From Prochilodus magdalenae (lineage: Eukaryota > Chordata > Actinopteri > Characiformes > Prochilodontidae): a DNA stretch of 64,000 nucleotides. The translations under genes were made by a program, and so were the position numbers. Location: the NCBI GenBank assembly GCA_024036415.1, contig JAMWET010000660.1, positions 204,001-268,000 on the forward strand, written 5' to 3'. Position 1 is the first letter of the stretch, and each line of letters starts with the position of its first letter. Shown piece after piece: positions 46,151 to 57,060 of the stretch. The notes under the pieces were generated by a model that was not told where the DNA came from, made no database searches, and saw only the letters and a list, made by a program, of their open reading frames with translations.

Positions 46151-47060
46151 CTGACGGTACAAGAGGATTACATCCTAAGTATTAGAATATTGAACGGATG
46201 AACCCGGAGATTATCCGAAGTTTAATCAACCCATTCCATTCCATGGGCCTGCGTTGATATTTCTAATGCACAATTGATCAAGTCGGGGGAAAAATATATA
46301 TATAAATAAAGGAATAAAATGATTGAAGCAGAATGTAAGATTGAGGTTGCTTTAAATGCATTCCCTTCACTTGCTCCCGAGTCTCGGGGAGCATTTATTA
46401 TTTTGTTGACAGAGCCTCATTTGAGATAAAGCCTTGAAAAAAAAGGAAAGAGTAAGACGGAAAGAAAGAAAGAACCACAAGAAAAAGCAGCTGTTTTATT
46501 CCCTCCTAAACTTAATTATACTTCTGAATGCTTCAGTGAGGTTCTCAAGAGCAGCTATCAGTGATATTTAATATTTTATATTTATGAAGCATCTGCATAG
46601 TATAGATAAGGTATTCAATTAACCAGGCTATAAAAAGTCCCCGCTATTAAATATTAATCATTCGGCGCGTTTGCTTTGATTTCTAACTGCTTAATTACAA
46701 ACATAGTGATGTAGTGTTGCAAGAAGCCTCTCTCCTCACTTTGCCTTCTGTGAAATGTGCGCCCGAGCACTTCATGACAGACAGCGGAAGAGCAAAGACA
46801 CCGCCACACACACACGCTAACGCACACAGCGACGTCTAAGTTGGCCCGCCGACGTGCGTGATTTATATCCACGGCTTATTGAAATGCCAGCAGTGACTAT
46901 GGTGTAATTGATATATAGAATCAATACCCTAATTCCTCTCTGTCCTGTGTCATGGACTGCATGAAAAATCCACTTGGGTGCAGCTGGAAGTGTCTGAGGA
47001 GGAGTAATCGGTACACTTGTAACAGCGTGGGTCATCTATAAATTTCTTTTTTTTTACGAG
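46151..47060. other. Candidate conserved non-coding region
   Basis: Repeat-free, AT-rich but complex. It has CpG-bearing motifs (GAACCCGGAGATTATCCG, CATTCGGCGCGTTTGC, GTTGGCCCGCCGACGTGCG) and homeodomain-like TTAATTATAC and AATTAACC strings. There is no frame with a domain. Regulatory function is inferred only. Confidence 0.3.
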
Positions 47061-47296
47061 TGGAAGGTGAAGGACGGACTCAAGGTCCAGAACAGTGCGC
47101 CACTGAAGGGAATGTAATAGCTCTTCTAGGCTACAGTAATTGTAGTGCCTCTAGTACAGTACGTGGGATGCAGTGAAGTGCACAGAATGTGGTTTTCCTG
47201 CTCTGACTGACAGCAGACTGCAGTCCACCCTTCCACAACCTGTAGCTGTGTATGGAAACCTGTGGAAAAGCTGACATGCTTTATGAAGCTGATACT
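47061..47296. other. No gene or repeat recognised
   Basis: Short unclassified gap. It is part of a 128-codon minus-strand frame that runs through the neighbouring MITE fragment and is not credible as a gene. Confidence 0.35.
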
Positions 47297-47525
47297 GATA
47301 CAGGAACATGGTCTAGAGTCTGTTTTAGGGAACCTAAAGTACAAAGTTTCAGCAAACGGTTCTGCATAATGATGGGCCCACAGGACGCTGCTGGCTGGAT
47401 AGTTTTGGTTGGTGAACGAGTCCTGTGACACGGAGGTGTCCAGCAGCACTACTGTGTCTGATCCACTCGCACTAGCACAACACACACTAACACACCACCA
47501 CGTCAGTGTCACTGAGGGGCTGAGA
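47297..47525 (-). mobile_element. MITE fragment, same type as 35371-35668
   Basis: GGACGCTGCTGGCTGGATAG, GTTGGTGAACGAGTCCTGTG, CAGCAGCACTACTGTGTCTG and ACACACCACCACGTCAGTGT are internal motifs of the abundant fish MITE. Its terminal repeats are not present. Confidence 0.6.
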
Positions 47526-47676
47526 AAGATGAGTCATATGTCAAATAAATAAATGTAATTTGTGTCATATTTATAAATAAATGTGTTAAAATAGTGCAAA
47601 ACTTGAGAATTAAATTATTTTTGTACAGCAAACTAAGCAATATACTGTATGCACAGAACATAGATATACAGTAATA

Positions 47677-47967
47677 TACTCATCATTAAAAGAATACTTG
47701 CATTCGACAGGAATTTACTTTCAAGCTTTATCGATGTACCTGACTGACCCAGCAGCCACGACTGCAGACTCTTAGTGAGTAGTGAATTCTCTACCAGTCA
47801 TCCCGTGAGGGGGAGCACCATTGGCAGATGGCAACACAAGGCAGGACTACATGCAAGTAGACCGTTATGGTGACTGCCCTCAACACTACTTCAATCTCGA
47901 CTGTCTTGTAATGTTTCAGAATGTCAGTGGGTCATCTTTAGTGATAAGTCCAGCTTTAGTCTTGGTT
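47677..47967 (+). mobile_element. Tc1 derivative N1, copy E, left part
   Basis: Starts ACTCATCATTAAAAGAATAC and continues through GTACCTGACTGACCCAGCAG to GGTTGAGGC, where an L2 fragment interrupts. The family sequence resumes at about 48495. Confidence 0.8.
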
Positions 47968-48494
47968 GAGGCATTTACATTTACATTTACATTTAAGGCA
48001 TTTAGCAGACGCTCTTATCCAGAGCGACTTACAACAGTGCTTAATGTTCCGATGGATAATATTCCAGCTAGTACAGGAAGTGTAGAGCCTAAAACTCACC
48101 ACAAGCTCAGACACTGCCTGAACAGGGGGCCAGTGCTGGTACCTAGAGATTAATACGCAGACATAGACAAGTAAAGCATTACCTGGCAACCCCAGCCCAG
48201 TGCTCATTCCTATAGAGGAGAAAAGGTCATTATAAGTGCAACACAAAGGTTATTAAAGTGCAACACAATACACACAACTTACACCTCTACTAGAGCTCAC
48301 TCACTCACTGCATTACGAAGAGATGGGTCTTCAGTCTGCGTTTGAAGACTGTGAGAGACTCCGCTGTTCTGACGCCCAGTGGGAGTTCCTTCCACCATCT
48401 GGGAGCCAGGACAGAGAAGCTGTACTTGAAGCGCGAAGGGCTCGAGGTACCGCTTAACTCTTCACCATTGCCATAAGGTAGGCAATGGTGAAGG
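47968..48494 (-). mobile_element. L2 LINE 3' end inserted in a Tc1 derivative
   Basis: The plus strand opens with (ATTTAC)n, then CATTTAGCAGACGCTCTTAT and CCAGAGCGACTTACAAC, the reverse complement of the tail at 39075-39135. The body matches 38550-39075, including the stretch encoding LAPRWW. The 5' truncation falls in the last part of the ORF. This copy is younger than the Tc1 derivative it splits. Target duplications are not clear. Confidence 0.88.
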
Positions 48495-48926
48495 AGTCAC
48501 CATTAGGAGGCATAAGGAGGCACTGTGGTCAGCACCAAGAGGCACCTTGGTCAGCACCAAGATGAACAGTTTATTGTCACCGGTCACATGTTCAGGAGGC
48601 CTGTTGTCACTCCACTTCCATCCTTCCCACAAAATCTGCAAGACCTGTGTAAGAATTCCAGTTGCATGCGATGGATTATCCAAGGACACCATTAGGAACC
48701 TCTACAACTCCATGCCCAGATGTCTGTCATGTGACAATAGCAAACATGAAGGCCTGACCCCATACTGAGAGACACTACTTCTGTATGTGTAGCTCAGTGA
48801 ATATGGCCCATATCAGTCTAAATGTATCATCGTTTGTTGTTCCTGGTAACCTTAAACTTCCTTCCCAATAGCACTGCAAATCCACACTTCCTTCTGGGTA
48901 CAACTATTCCTTTAATGATGTGTGAT
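48495..48926 (+). mobile_element. Tc1 derivative N1, copy E, right part
   Basis: CACTGTGGTCAGCACCAAGA, GGACACCATTAGGAACCTCT and ACTTCCTTCTGGGTACAACT lead to the terminal CCTTTAATGATGTGTG. A small local duplication of the GGCA(C)..GGTCAGCACCAAGA module is at 48513-48562. Confidence 0.8.
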
Positions 48927-49727
48927 CATTATCTGTCTGTCTCGGATGCATCCTGGTTTCATTTCGATTCTGTCCACTCGCTGGAGATGACATGGAGCAT
49001 GTTGGTGTGAGGATGCAGTGCAGGCCTGGAGAACTCAGAGTGGGGGAGTATTGCATTTGGAAAGGGGAGCTGGTAGTGGGGTCCTGCTTGACTGACCATC
49101 GACCGCTGCCTGCCCTGATGCAGGGCCTCTTATCTGCTTCTTTACAATGGGGGCTGCGCTAACCTGGCTATGCATAAGCAATATCTCCACACAGTCCTCC
49201 GAGCCGTCCCTGGAGATTTATTTGGTTGTTGAAGTAGAAAATGAATATTTTACAGTTGGCTTGTCTGATCAATTACCTACAAGCTGTTGCTGTATTTTGT
49301 GGCTAGTGGGAGAGAAGTGCTGATAGGGGGTGATAGATAAGCCCAAAGGGAATCTGAATGATGCCAACAGAGAAATGCCAAATACAGGGGTCCTAAAGAA
49401 AAGCCCCATTCCCTCTTTGCCTTCTTTCTAGTATTTGGTATTTAGAATGGGGAATAGCACAGTTGTGAAATTTCTATATAATTATGTCATTAAGGGTAAA
49501 CTAAGTTTTAAAGCATGAAACTTAGCAAGTGGTAGTGAAAGGAATCATTTAATGTCTTTGTAATCAAAATGGTATACAGAATGGTTGCAATTATGCTGCC
49601 TGTCACCTTAGACATTGCTTTACAGATGATCTGAGCTACTGTAGATTTCACCATTGTCAACATTTCATATATAAAGTCAGATGATAGATTTGCGCTCACT
49701 GTTTATGGTAGACAGTTAATAAAATGG
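48927..49727. other. No gene; candidate regulatory block at 49020-49340
   Basis: The sub-block (CCATCGACCGCTGCCTGCCC, CTATGCATAAGCAATATC, GTCCTCCGAGCCGTCCC) is complex and repeat-free. The rest is AT-rich and unclassified. Confidence 0.3.
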
Positions 49728-50320
49728 CTCATCAAAAGAACACATGCACAAATAGTTGCACCCAGAAGGAATCAACAAACAGGAATGAAACTTGGTGGGT
49801 AGGTTTGACGTTGCGAGACATGTGAATGATTCAAGTTTCACACAAGAAGCAAGGACCTTATCACTGTACCTGACGGCCCCAACACCCATGATTGCGGATG
49901 TTCAGTGAGCAGTGTTGCCCTCCATGAGTCATCCCATTGTCAGACAGTGGCACAATGCACGCAGTGCAGATTGATATGACTGCCATTAACACCATATCAG
50001 TGTTGCCAAAGACCGCAATGGTGTCGTGCTAGATTGTCATGGAGTGAATTGGAATGGCAGTGTGTCCTTTGTCTTGGTGGAGACCATGGGATGGATTACC
50101 GCCGGACGCCATTAAGAACCTCTACAACTTCATGCCGAGATGTTGGTTACCTGACGGCATACTGAGAGACACTACTTCTGTATGGGTAGCTCAATAAATA
50201 TTGCCCCTATCAGCCTAATGTATCATCATTTATTGTTCCTGGTTACCTTTATCTTCTTTCCAATAGCACTGCAACCCCACATTTTCTTCTGGAAGCAACT
50301 ATTCTTTTGAGGATGAGTGT
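49728..50320 (+). mobile_element. Non-autonomous Tc1 derivative N1, copy F, both ends
   Basis: Left end GCTCATCAAAAGAACACATG followed by AGTTGCACCCAGAAGGAAT. Right end CTATTCTTTTGAGGATGAGT. The middle is shorter than in other copies: CTTTGTCTTGGTGGAGACCA joins directly to TGGGATGGATTACC, removing most of the transposase C-terminal remnant seen elsewhere. It is 593 bp and non-coding. Confidence 0.85.
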
Positions 50321-50713
50321 ATGTGCATTAAACATACTCCTAGTTTCTATCAACACCCCTGGAAATGTATCTGACTCTATACGTATCTCTATAGTGAACC
50401 CTTCACACAAAACCATTCTAAATGACTTTGAAGCAGCACTGGGGAATGGTTTTACCTTAACATGTTGATGGGACACTAACTTATAATAAGGAGAATGGTG
50501 AAAAATTGGAATAGGTTCTGTATTCTGTATCCTTTAATCACCTCAGGCCTTGTAGTCTATGAGCCCCTGAGACCTCTGGCAGGCTGTGGTCCCTGGCCAC
50601 TGGCCCAGCTGGCTGGGCTAGTAATCTTTCTCTGCAAATATCAGTTTTAGATTTTGATACCTTTGAATGTAAGTGATCATTTTTAGACATATTTTACCTA
50701 TGAATGGAAGTTA
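50321..50713. other. No gene or repeat recognised
   Basis: Unclassified gap between two Tc1 derivatives. Confidence 0.4.
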
Positions 50714-50715
50714 TA

Positions 50716-51247
50716 CAGGGGTTGGACAATAAAACTGAAACACCTGTCATTTTAGTGTGGGAGGTCTCATGGCTAAATTGGACCAGCCTGGTGGCCAATC
50801 TTCATTAAATGCACATTGCACCAGTAAGAGCAGAGTGTGAAGGTTCAGTTAGCAGGTAAGAGCACAGTTCTGCTCAAAATACTGCAATGCACACAGCATT
50901 ATGGGAGACATACCAGAGTTCAAAAGAGGACAAATTGTTGGTGCACGTCTTGCTGGCGCATCTGTGACCAAGACAGCAAGTCTTTGTGATGTATCAAGAG
51001 CCACGGTATCCAGGGTAATGTCAGCATACCACCAAGAAGGACGAACCTCCACCAGCATCACGTATTGACCTGGCCACTAGCCTGCAGCAAGAAAGGCTTA
51101 AAATCCCTCTGACCACTGTGCCGGACTTGTATATGTCATTCCCAAGACGAACTGACACTGTATTGGCAGCAAAAGGAGGCCCTACACCATACTAATAAAT
51201 GATTGTGGTCTAAAACCAGGTGTTTCAGTTTCATTGTCCAACCCCTG
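50716..51247 (+). mobile_element. Non-autonomous Tc1 derivative N4, complete ends
   Basis: Starts CAGGGGTTGGACAATAAAAC and ends with the reverse complement GTTTCATTGTCCAACCCCTG. TA is on both sides (50714-50715, 51248-51249). The plus strand from 50905 encodes MGDIPEFKRGQIVGARLAGA and SVTKTASLCDVSRATVSRVM, the N-terminal helix-turn-helix of a Tc1 transposase. After the deletion junction come a LTTVPDLYMSFPRRT-like decayed segment and KGGPT-like C-terminal codons. The DDE core is missing. The element is 532 bp. Confidence 0.92.
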
Positions 51248-51249
51248 TA

Positions 51250-51484
51250 CATACACTAATATCATATGTATTCTACTATCCTGTATAAGTGTACACGTAC
51301 CAACTGTATGTTCCAGGAAAAACTATATAAATATATGTATTTGTACCAGGAAAAAATTTTACCTGTCTGGCAGTTACTTTAGTTTAAAATAATCAATGCC
51401 ATTAACTTCACAAAACATCTTGCATCATGTCCTGATTTATGGCACAAGGCATTCATATATATTCAACCCATAGATACACACATG
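51250..51484. other. No gene or repeat recognised
   Basis: AT-rich unclassified DNA. Confidence 0.4.
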
Positions 51485-51508
51485 CACACACACACACACA
51501 CACACACA
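51485..51508. repeat. (CA)n microsatellite
   Basis: A 24-bp CA run. Confidence 0.93.
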
Positions 51509-52079
51509 TATACATGCATGTGTTTTTAGGTCCCTATTCATTTTCCTGTAATAGCCTTCAAATAAGGTGCTAGCATGCCTAGTTTTTTTTCTCTTGTGTC
51601 AATATTTTATTATGATTTGACCATTAAAATGTTGATTTGACCATTAAAAACCCAGAATTCTTAGAATACAATGGAAATGAAACGGCTTTCAGTTTAGAAA
51701 TGTTGTACATAAACAAAATTTTGTTGTGAGTTAATAGCATATAATTAAACTTAGGCACATATCTGTCTTTGTTCTATTCGAGTTTGAAGGCATTGTCTCT
51801 TTTTTTTAGGTCAAGCTAAAGTTCCCATACAAGACATGGAAGGGGTTTTTGATTAAATGTAACCAGGCCAGTGTGATTCCATCTCCATCTCCTGCTATCT
51901 CCTGTTGATTGCCTATTGAAGTTAAATTAATGAAGTGTCTTAATCACATGGCCCAACCAATCAAACACATCAATTGTCCTTGCAATCAGTGCAGTGATTT
52001 TAGTCAGTGCTAACAAAAGCTAGGAACTGGGTGGGGGTGGGGGCAGGAAAAAGGGGGTAGCTGCACAGGGATTTCGCTA
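51509..52079. other. No gene; G-rich patch at 52030-52060
   Basis: Contains the short duplication GATTTGACCATTAAAA (51617 and 51634) and a G-rich patch GGGTGGGGGTGGGGGCAGG. Otherwise unclassified. Confidence 0.4.
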
Positions 52080-53300
52080 CAATTCGCTACAGCGTTCGAC
52101 TAAAGAAATGACTTTCTTCAATCAAGCGTTATCAATCAATACACCACGAATCCAGCACTGCTTTATTTAAGAAGCTTACGGATGTCATCAACATTAAAAA
52201 TGCACCAAATTTGCGCAGGGTTTGTTTTCTTATCAGACGCTACGATGCATGAATGTGTTTTCCCGCTTGTACCTTTCATTATTAGTGACACTGAAAACTG
52301 TATCATAAAATAGAGGTCAAAGGGAGCCGTGCAGAAGTCTGAGGGTACGGCGGGTCTTCCCGGAGCACTTGATTATTCCTGACCTGGATAGTGTGAATGC
52401 AATCTGCAGTTGTTTTGGCTGAGCTGAGACAAAAAGGATATGATACAGATGAAAACTGAAAAGAAATCATAGTAATCCGGATCACAGACAATGTCGGATT
52501 ACAAAAGTAATCATAGCTCAGGGCAGGGTTGAACGTTTTATGACGCCAAAGTGACCTCCTGCATGGTACTGCATGTCGTAGTTTTGCTTGTTGATTATGT
52601 CTCTGTACTGTAAAACTATTCCGAGGATCGTGGCTTGGCATTCTCAGGGTCCTTTCAAAACCATTCAGTGGGGGATGAATCGTCAGGCTCGAAGCTGGGA
52701 GAGAGACAGTGAAGAATTAAAGCCGTCATGATGGAGATTTCTCAGAAATCCCAAGGCCCGTTTCCAGTGGGCGCTTTAGAGCGACTCGCTTCATTCCAAC
52801 CGCTCACCACAGATGAGTTACAGAACAAGAGATTTCAGATTGACTTTGCTACGGGCAAAGGCCGTCAAAAAGACACAACGTCTGCGCTTTGTGTCCCAAA
52901 ACGGTCCGGCTCAAGCTGATTTCATCACCGTACTCCGTCTCATCAAAGCTGCAAATGTTATTCCAAAGTCAAATTTTTAGATTAGAAATTAATTCCTTCT
53001 CTACCGCAGTCTCATCTCCATATCTCTCTCGCTCTCCCTCTCTCTCTGTTCCTGCCATGTCTCTTTCCGCTCGGAGAGCACAGCGGTGGGCTTCCTCAAT
53101 GCATGAGCCCCTCATTGCACCTCTCCAGCAAAAGTGAATTCTCTGGGTAACATTTTGTGCTGGTTAAAGGTTTGAAGTGTACCAGGCGTTTCACGCTGCG
53201 GCGTCTTCCCTCTGAGCTTTGTGGCAGCAATGTTAAAGTGGCTAGAGAAAGCAGTGTGATATCCAGTATAATTGATGGCATTTAATCTGCTCTATTTAAA
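52080..53300. other. Candidate conserved non-coding region
   Basis: About 1.2 kb with no mobile-element motif and complex, CpG-containing sequence (GCTACAGCGTTCGACTAAAG, GGATGTCATCAACATTAAAA, GGGCGCTTTAGAGCGACTCG). A 63-codon frame at 52728-52919 has no known domain and no splice context. I infer possible regulatory DNA. Confidence 0.3.
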
Positions 53301-53564
53301 ATGGAGAATCCCCACTGTTCCACCTAAGGCAATGTTCAGACAATGGAAACGGTGAGCTGAGTGCAGAAAATATACTTTCCGCACACTAAAGCTGCCTCTT
53401 AGATGGACATAATCAAGGCTATGTATACACCATATCGAGACCATATACCATAGATACATTGCCAATTTGATTTAGTGGATGTGATTTACATAGAACTTGT
53501 GGTCGAGACAAAACCTGTATATCTGTTACACTTTAATTTGATAGATAAATACTGGGCAATATTA
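53301..53564. other. No gene or repeat recognised
   Basis: AT-rich, leading into the tandem array. Contains CATATCGAGACCATATACCA. Confidence 0.4.
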
Positions 53565-54722
53565 ATTACCCATACCTGATCTATGTATATATAAATATAT
53601 ATACACATATATACAATACCATATGGGTAATTGGTATTGGCCAATATTTATGTATAAAATATCAGAAAAAAGTAATCCATACCTGATCTATACATGTAGG
53701 CCGATGCCCGTACCTGTTCTATACATGTAGGCCGATGCCCGTACCTGTTCTATACATGTAGGCCGATGCCCGTACCTGTTCTATACATGTAGGCCGATGC
53801 CCGTACCTGTTCTATACATGTAGGCCGATACCCATACCTTATCTATACATGTAGGCCGATACCCGTCCCTGATCTATACATGTAGGCCGATACCCGTACC
53901 TGATCTATACATGTAGGCCGATACCCGTACCTGATCTATACATGTAGGCTGATACCTGTACCTGATCTATACATGTAGGCTGATACCCATACCTGTTCTA
54001 TACATGTAGGCCGATACCCATACCTGATCTATACATGTAGGCCGATACCCATACCTGATCTATACATGTAGGCCGATACCCATACCTGATCTATACATGT
54101 AGGCCGATACCCATACCTGTTCTATACATGTAGGCCGATATCCATACCTGTTCTATACATGTAGGCCGATACCCATACCTGATCTATACATTTAGGCCGA
54201 TACCCATACCTGTTCTATACATGTAGGCCCGATACCCATACCTGTTCTATACATGTAGGCCGACAACCATACCTGATCTATACATGTAGGCCGATACCCA
54301 TACCTGTTCTATACATGTAGGCCGATACCCATACCTGATCTACACATGTAGGCCGACACCCATACCTGTTCTATACATGTAGGCCGATACCCATACCTGT
54401 TCTATACATGTAGGCCGATACCCATACCTGATCTATACATGTAGGCCGACACCCATACCTGATCTATACATGTAGGCCGATACCCATACCTGATCTATAC
54501 ATGTAGGCCGATACCCATACCTGATCTATACATGTAGGCCGACACCCATACCTGTTCTATACACGTAGGGCGATACCCATGCCTGTTCTGTACATGTAGG
54601 CCGACACCCATACCTGTTCTATACACGTTGGCCAATACCCATACCTGATCTATACATGTAGGCCGATACCCATACCTGATCTATACATGTAGGCCGATAC
54701 CCATACCTGATCTATACATGTA
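53565..54722. repeat. 31-bp minisatellite, ~33 copies
   Basis: The unit is TCTATACATGTAGGCCGATA plus CCCATACCTGA. The regular array runs from about 53680. A diverged precursor copy with TATATATAAATATAT insertions is at 53565-53680. The first five units carry GCCCGTACCTGTTC and later ones ACCCATACCTGATC, so variants are regionally grouped. Each unit holds the palindrome TACATGTA. Direct tandem units without spacers rule out CRISPR. Confidence 0.96.
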
Positions 54723-54735
54723 TATTTATGGATCA

Positions 54736-54736
<1 letters not shown>

Positions 54737-54815
<79 letters not shown>
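54737..54815. repeat. (TA)n microsatellite
   Basis: About 79 bp of uninterrupted TA, right at the 3' edge of the 31-bp array. Confidence 0.97.
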
Positions 54816-54819
<4 letters not shown>

Positions 54820-55079
54820 ATGTATACTGCCTTTACAGATTTTGACATGATCATTTTTAGTGCTGCTGCTCTTCCTGATATGTTGTTAATCTGCATGTCT
54901 CATTGCACATGCACGCAATGTACGACTTAAAAGCATTTTTATAAGCTTGTGACCCAAATAAAAAGGCATTATACATGACACATAACACCTAATCAATGCA
55001 TTTATAATCTGTTATGAATACAAAATTCATAGGAAATGTGGTATATCAGGCTTTATCCTGCTTTACATTAGCACTGACG
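54816..55079. other. No gene or repeat recognised
   Basis: Unclassified AT-rich DNA. Confidence 0.4.
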
Positions 55080-55760
55080 CACCAGCAATGCCGTTTGTGG
55101 AAATGTGTTATCAAGCCGTCATGCTAACTATCCCTTTATAAATGATGCTCGTTCAGAGCTTATGGTTTATTAGAACCCATTTTGCATTACAAGTGTTATA
55201 CGAGCACCTCGCCATATAAAAGGCACACAAGACACAAGGGAATCTCGGCTGTAGGCGTCTTTTTGATAACGGCGTGTGCCTCACAGAAACACAATGCCGA
55301 TCTCTTCACAGCTTTAAACATTTCAAGGCTCCTTTTTCCTCAAACGCTTCTGGAAAAAAAAAGTCAAATGCAGATTCATAAAGCGGAACCAATTTATCTT
55401 TACCCTTGAATGGAATTAGCGTTCTCTCGAAATCACCTAATTAGTTTTTGCTTATTAAATTAAGATTCACAACGGTTTAGCATCAAGATAAACAGCGCAG
55501 GGCTTTTATATTTGAAGCTCAGATATTCTTCCAGATTTTTACAGCAAATATTCCAATTACGATATTACTGGTGAAGTGATACTAGATCACTATAGCACAC
55601 AGGGCTCAACTGCATTACTGTGGGTCGTCTTTAACTGCAGGAATTTTAATGATCTTATAATGTCGTATTGTTTTTATTATACATCTCTTTCCCAGTTCTG
55701 ATCGTACAATTATAATCAATATGAGGATACAGTCTACCGTTAAATGGCACATTGATATGA
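55080..55760. other. Candidate conserved non-coding element
   Basis: Repeat-free. It holds many homeodomain-like motifs (CACCTAATTAGTTTTTGC, TTATTAAATTAAGATTC, CCAATTACGATATTACTG) and TATAAAAGG-like strings. CpGs are kept (CTCGCCATATAAAAGG, ATAACGGCGTGTGCC). No frame has a domain. Enhancer-like by appearance only. Confidence 0.35.
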
Positions 55761-55978
55761 CGGTGTAGTGCTTCAGGTAATAGTCAAATGGTTAATTCAC
55801 CATGGCTTTAAACTGGAGATTGCTTCTAATTTGCATTCTCCACATTTGCTTGTTTGTCATGTTACGCTGCTTAAAAGTAAAAATGATTAAATGGATAAAT
55901 AATGCACTGTTGCTTTACACCATGTGATGGATATTTTATGTTTCAGATGCAGTGATACCACAGAGCTAGCATATAAAC

Positions 55979-56655
55979 ATTCATCATCAAAACTGTAGTT
56001 ACACCCAGAAGGGAGTGTGGGAATGCAGTGCTATTGGGAAAGGTTACCAGAAACAATAAATGATGATATGGGCAATATTTATTTATTTAGCTACACATAC
56101 AGCACAAGTGTCTCTCAGTGTGGTGTCGAGCCGCCATGTTGGCTAATACACTTACTGGGCATGGAATTGTAGAGTCTCCTAATGGTGTCCTGTGATAATC
56201 CATCCCATGCTGCTTGAATATACTGACACTATGTCTGCAGATTTTGCGGAAGGGGTGGAGGTAGAGTGACACCTGGCCTTCTGGACATGTGCTGCATGAC
56301 AACTGTTAATCTTGGCGCTGACCACGATGCCTCTACAAATGGGTTTCTTGGTTGTCTCCACCAAGACAAAAGCAGGACTTCACTAAAGATGAGTCACTCC
56401 ATGACTGTTTGGCATGACAGCATTGCAGTCTTTGGTGATGTTGACGTGGTGTTAAGGGCAATCGTCGTAACAGTCTGTGTGCATGTATTCCAGTGTTGTG
56501 CAGTCAACCATCTGCCAATGTTGCTGGCACTAACAGAAACGTGTGCGGCCGAGTATAAAACTTGAATCATTTAAATGCCTTACAAAGTCAAACCTACCCA
56601 CCAATTGTCCTTCTGGGTGCAGCTATTTGTGCAATTATTCTTTTAATGATGAGTG
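55979..56655 (-). mobile_element. Non-autonomous Tc1 derivative N1, copy G, both ends
   Basis: Ends ATTCATCATCAAAACTGTAG at the left and ATTATTCTTTTAATGATGAG at the right. The minus strand carries the SWWRQPRNPFV-type decayed WxxxDDQ region and a DGLSQDTI-like C-terminal segment near 56200. It keeps the 5' region (CGTCGTAACAGTCTGTGTGC, GTTGCTGGCACTAACAG) that copy C has in duplicate. It is 677 bp and non-coding. Confidence 0.88.
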
Positions 56656-56885
56656 TACATTGACCTACATTAACTTCTAGCACATCAAGCAGTTTGGAGT
56701 ATCATAACTGTAGTGTAGATTAAATGACATATCAGGGGCGACCCTGTGCTTTCATTTTCATCCATAGCAACATCCTGGAAGCCACGGTTTAGAATTAGGA
56801 CCATTTGCTGTTGTGCTTACAAACAGAAATTTGTCTATCATATGTAACCCACCCTCTCTAGACAACATGGATAGGTCTTCCCATC
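56656..56885. other. No gene or repeat recognised
   Basis: Short unclassified gap. Confidence 0.4.
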
Positions 56886-57060
56886 ACTTCAGGCAAGTGT
56901 GCTGTCCTCCCCCTAGTGTATGTGTTCACTAATACACACACTAGGTGGGAGGGGGGCACATTTGCCAGAAGTGCTGGGCAGCCCTATTCATGTCTGGAGA
57001 GCAGTTGGAGGTTAGGTGCCGTGCTCAAGTTTGATCACTCATGTTTGGTGCCCAAATGTT
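56886..57060 (-). mobile_element. tRNA-related SINE, type 2, partial
   Basis: GAAGTGCTGGGCAGCCCTAT, GAGCAGTTGGAGGTTAGGTG and CCGTGCTCAAG are the reverse complement of SINE type 2 body motifs. The edge near 56915 repeats CCCCTAGTGTATGTGTTCAC, with an inverted flanking ACACACTAGGTGGGAGG. Confidence 0.6.

Noticed and set aside
47126..47512. 128-codon minus-strand frame
   Set aside because: Runs through a MITE fragment; no domain.
49728..50320. Possible link of paired Tc1 derivatives (49728 and 50716) as one composite transposon
   Set aside because: The two belong to different families with different ends, so they cannot form a composite unit; proximity looks accidental.
52728..52919. 63-codon frame in a repeat-free block as a possible exon
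   Set aside because: No recognisable domain and no clear splice sites. Kept only as part of a non-coding candidate.
53680..54722. Regular repeats reminiscent of a CRISPR array
   Set aside because: Units of 31 bp are directly adjacent with no unique spacers, and the context is a vertebrate genome.
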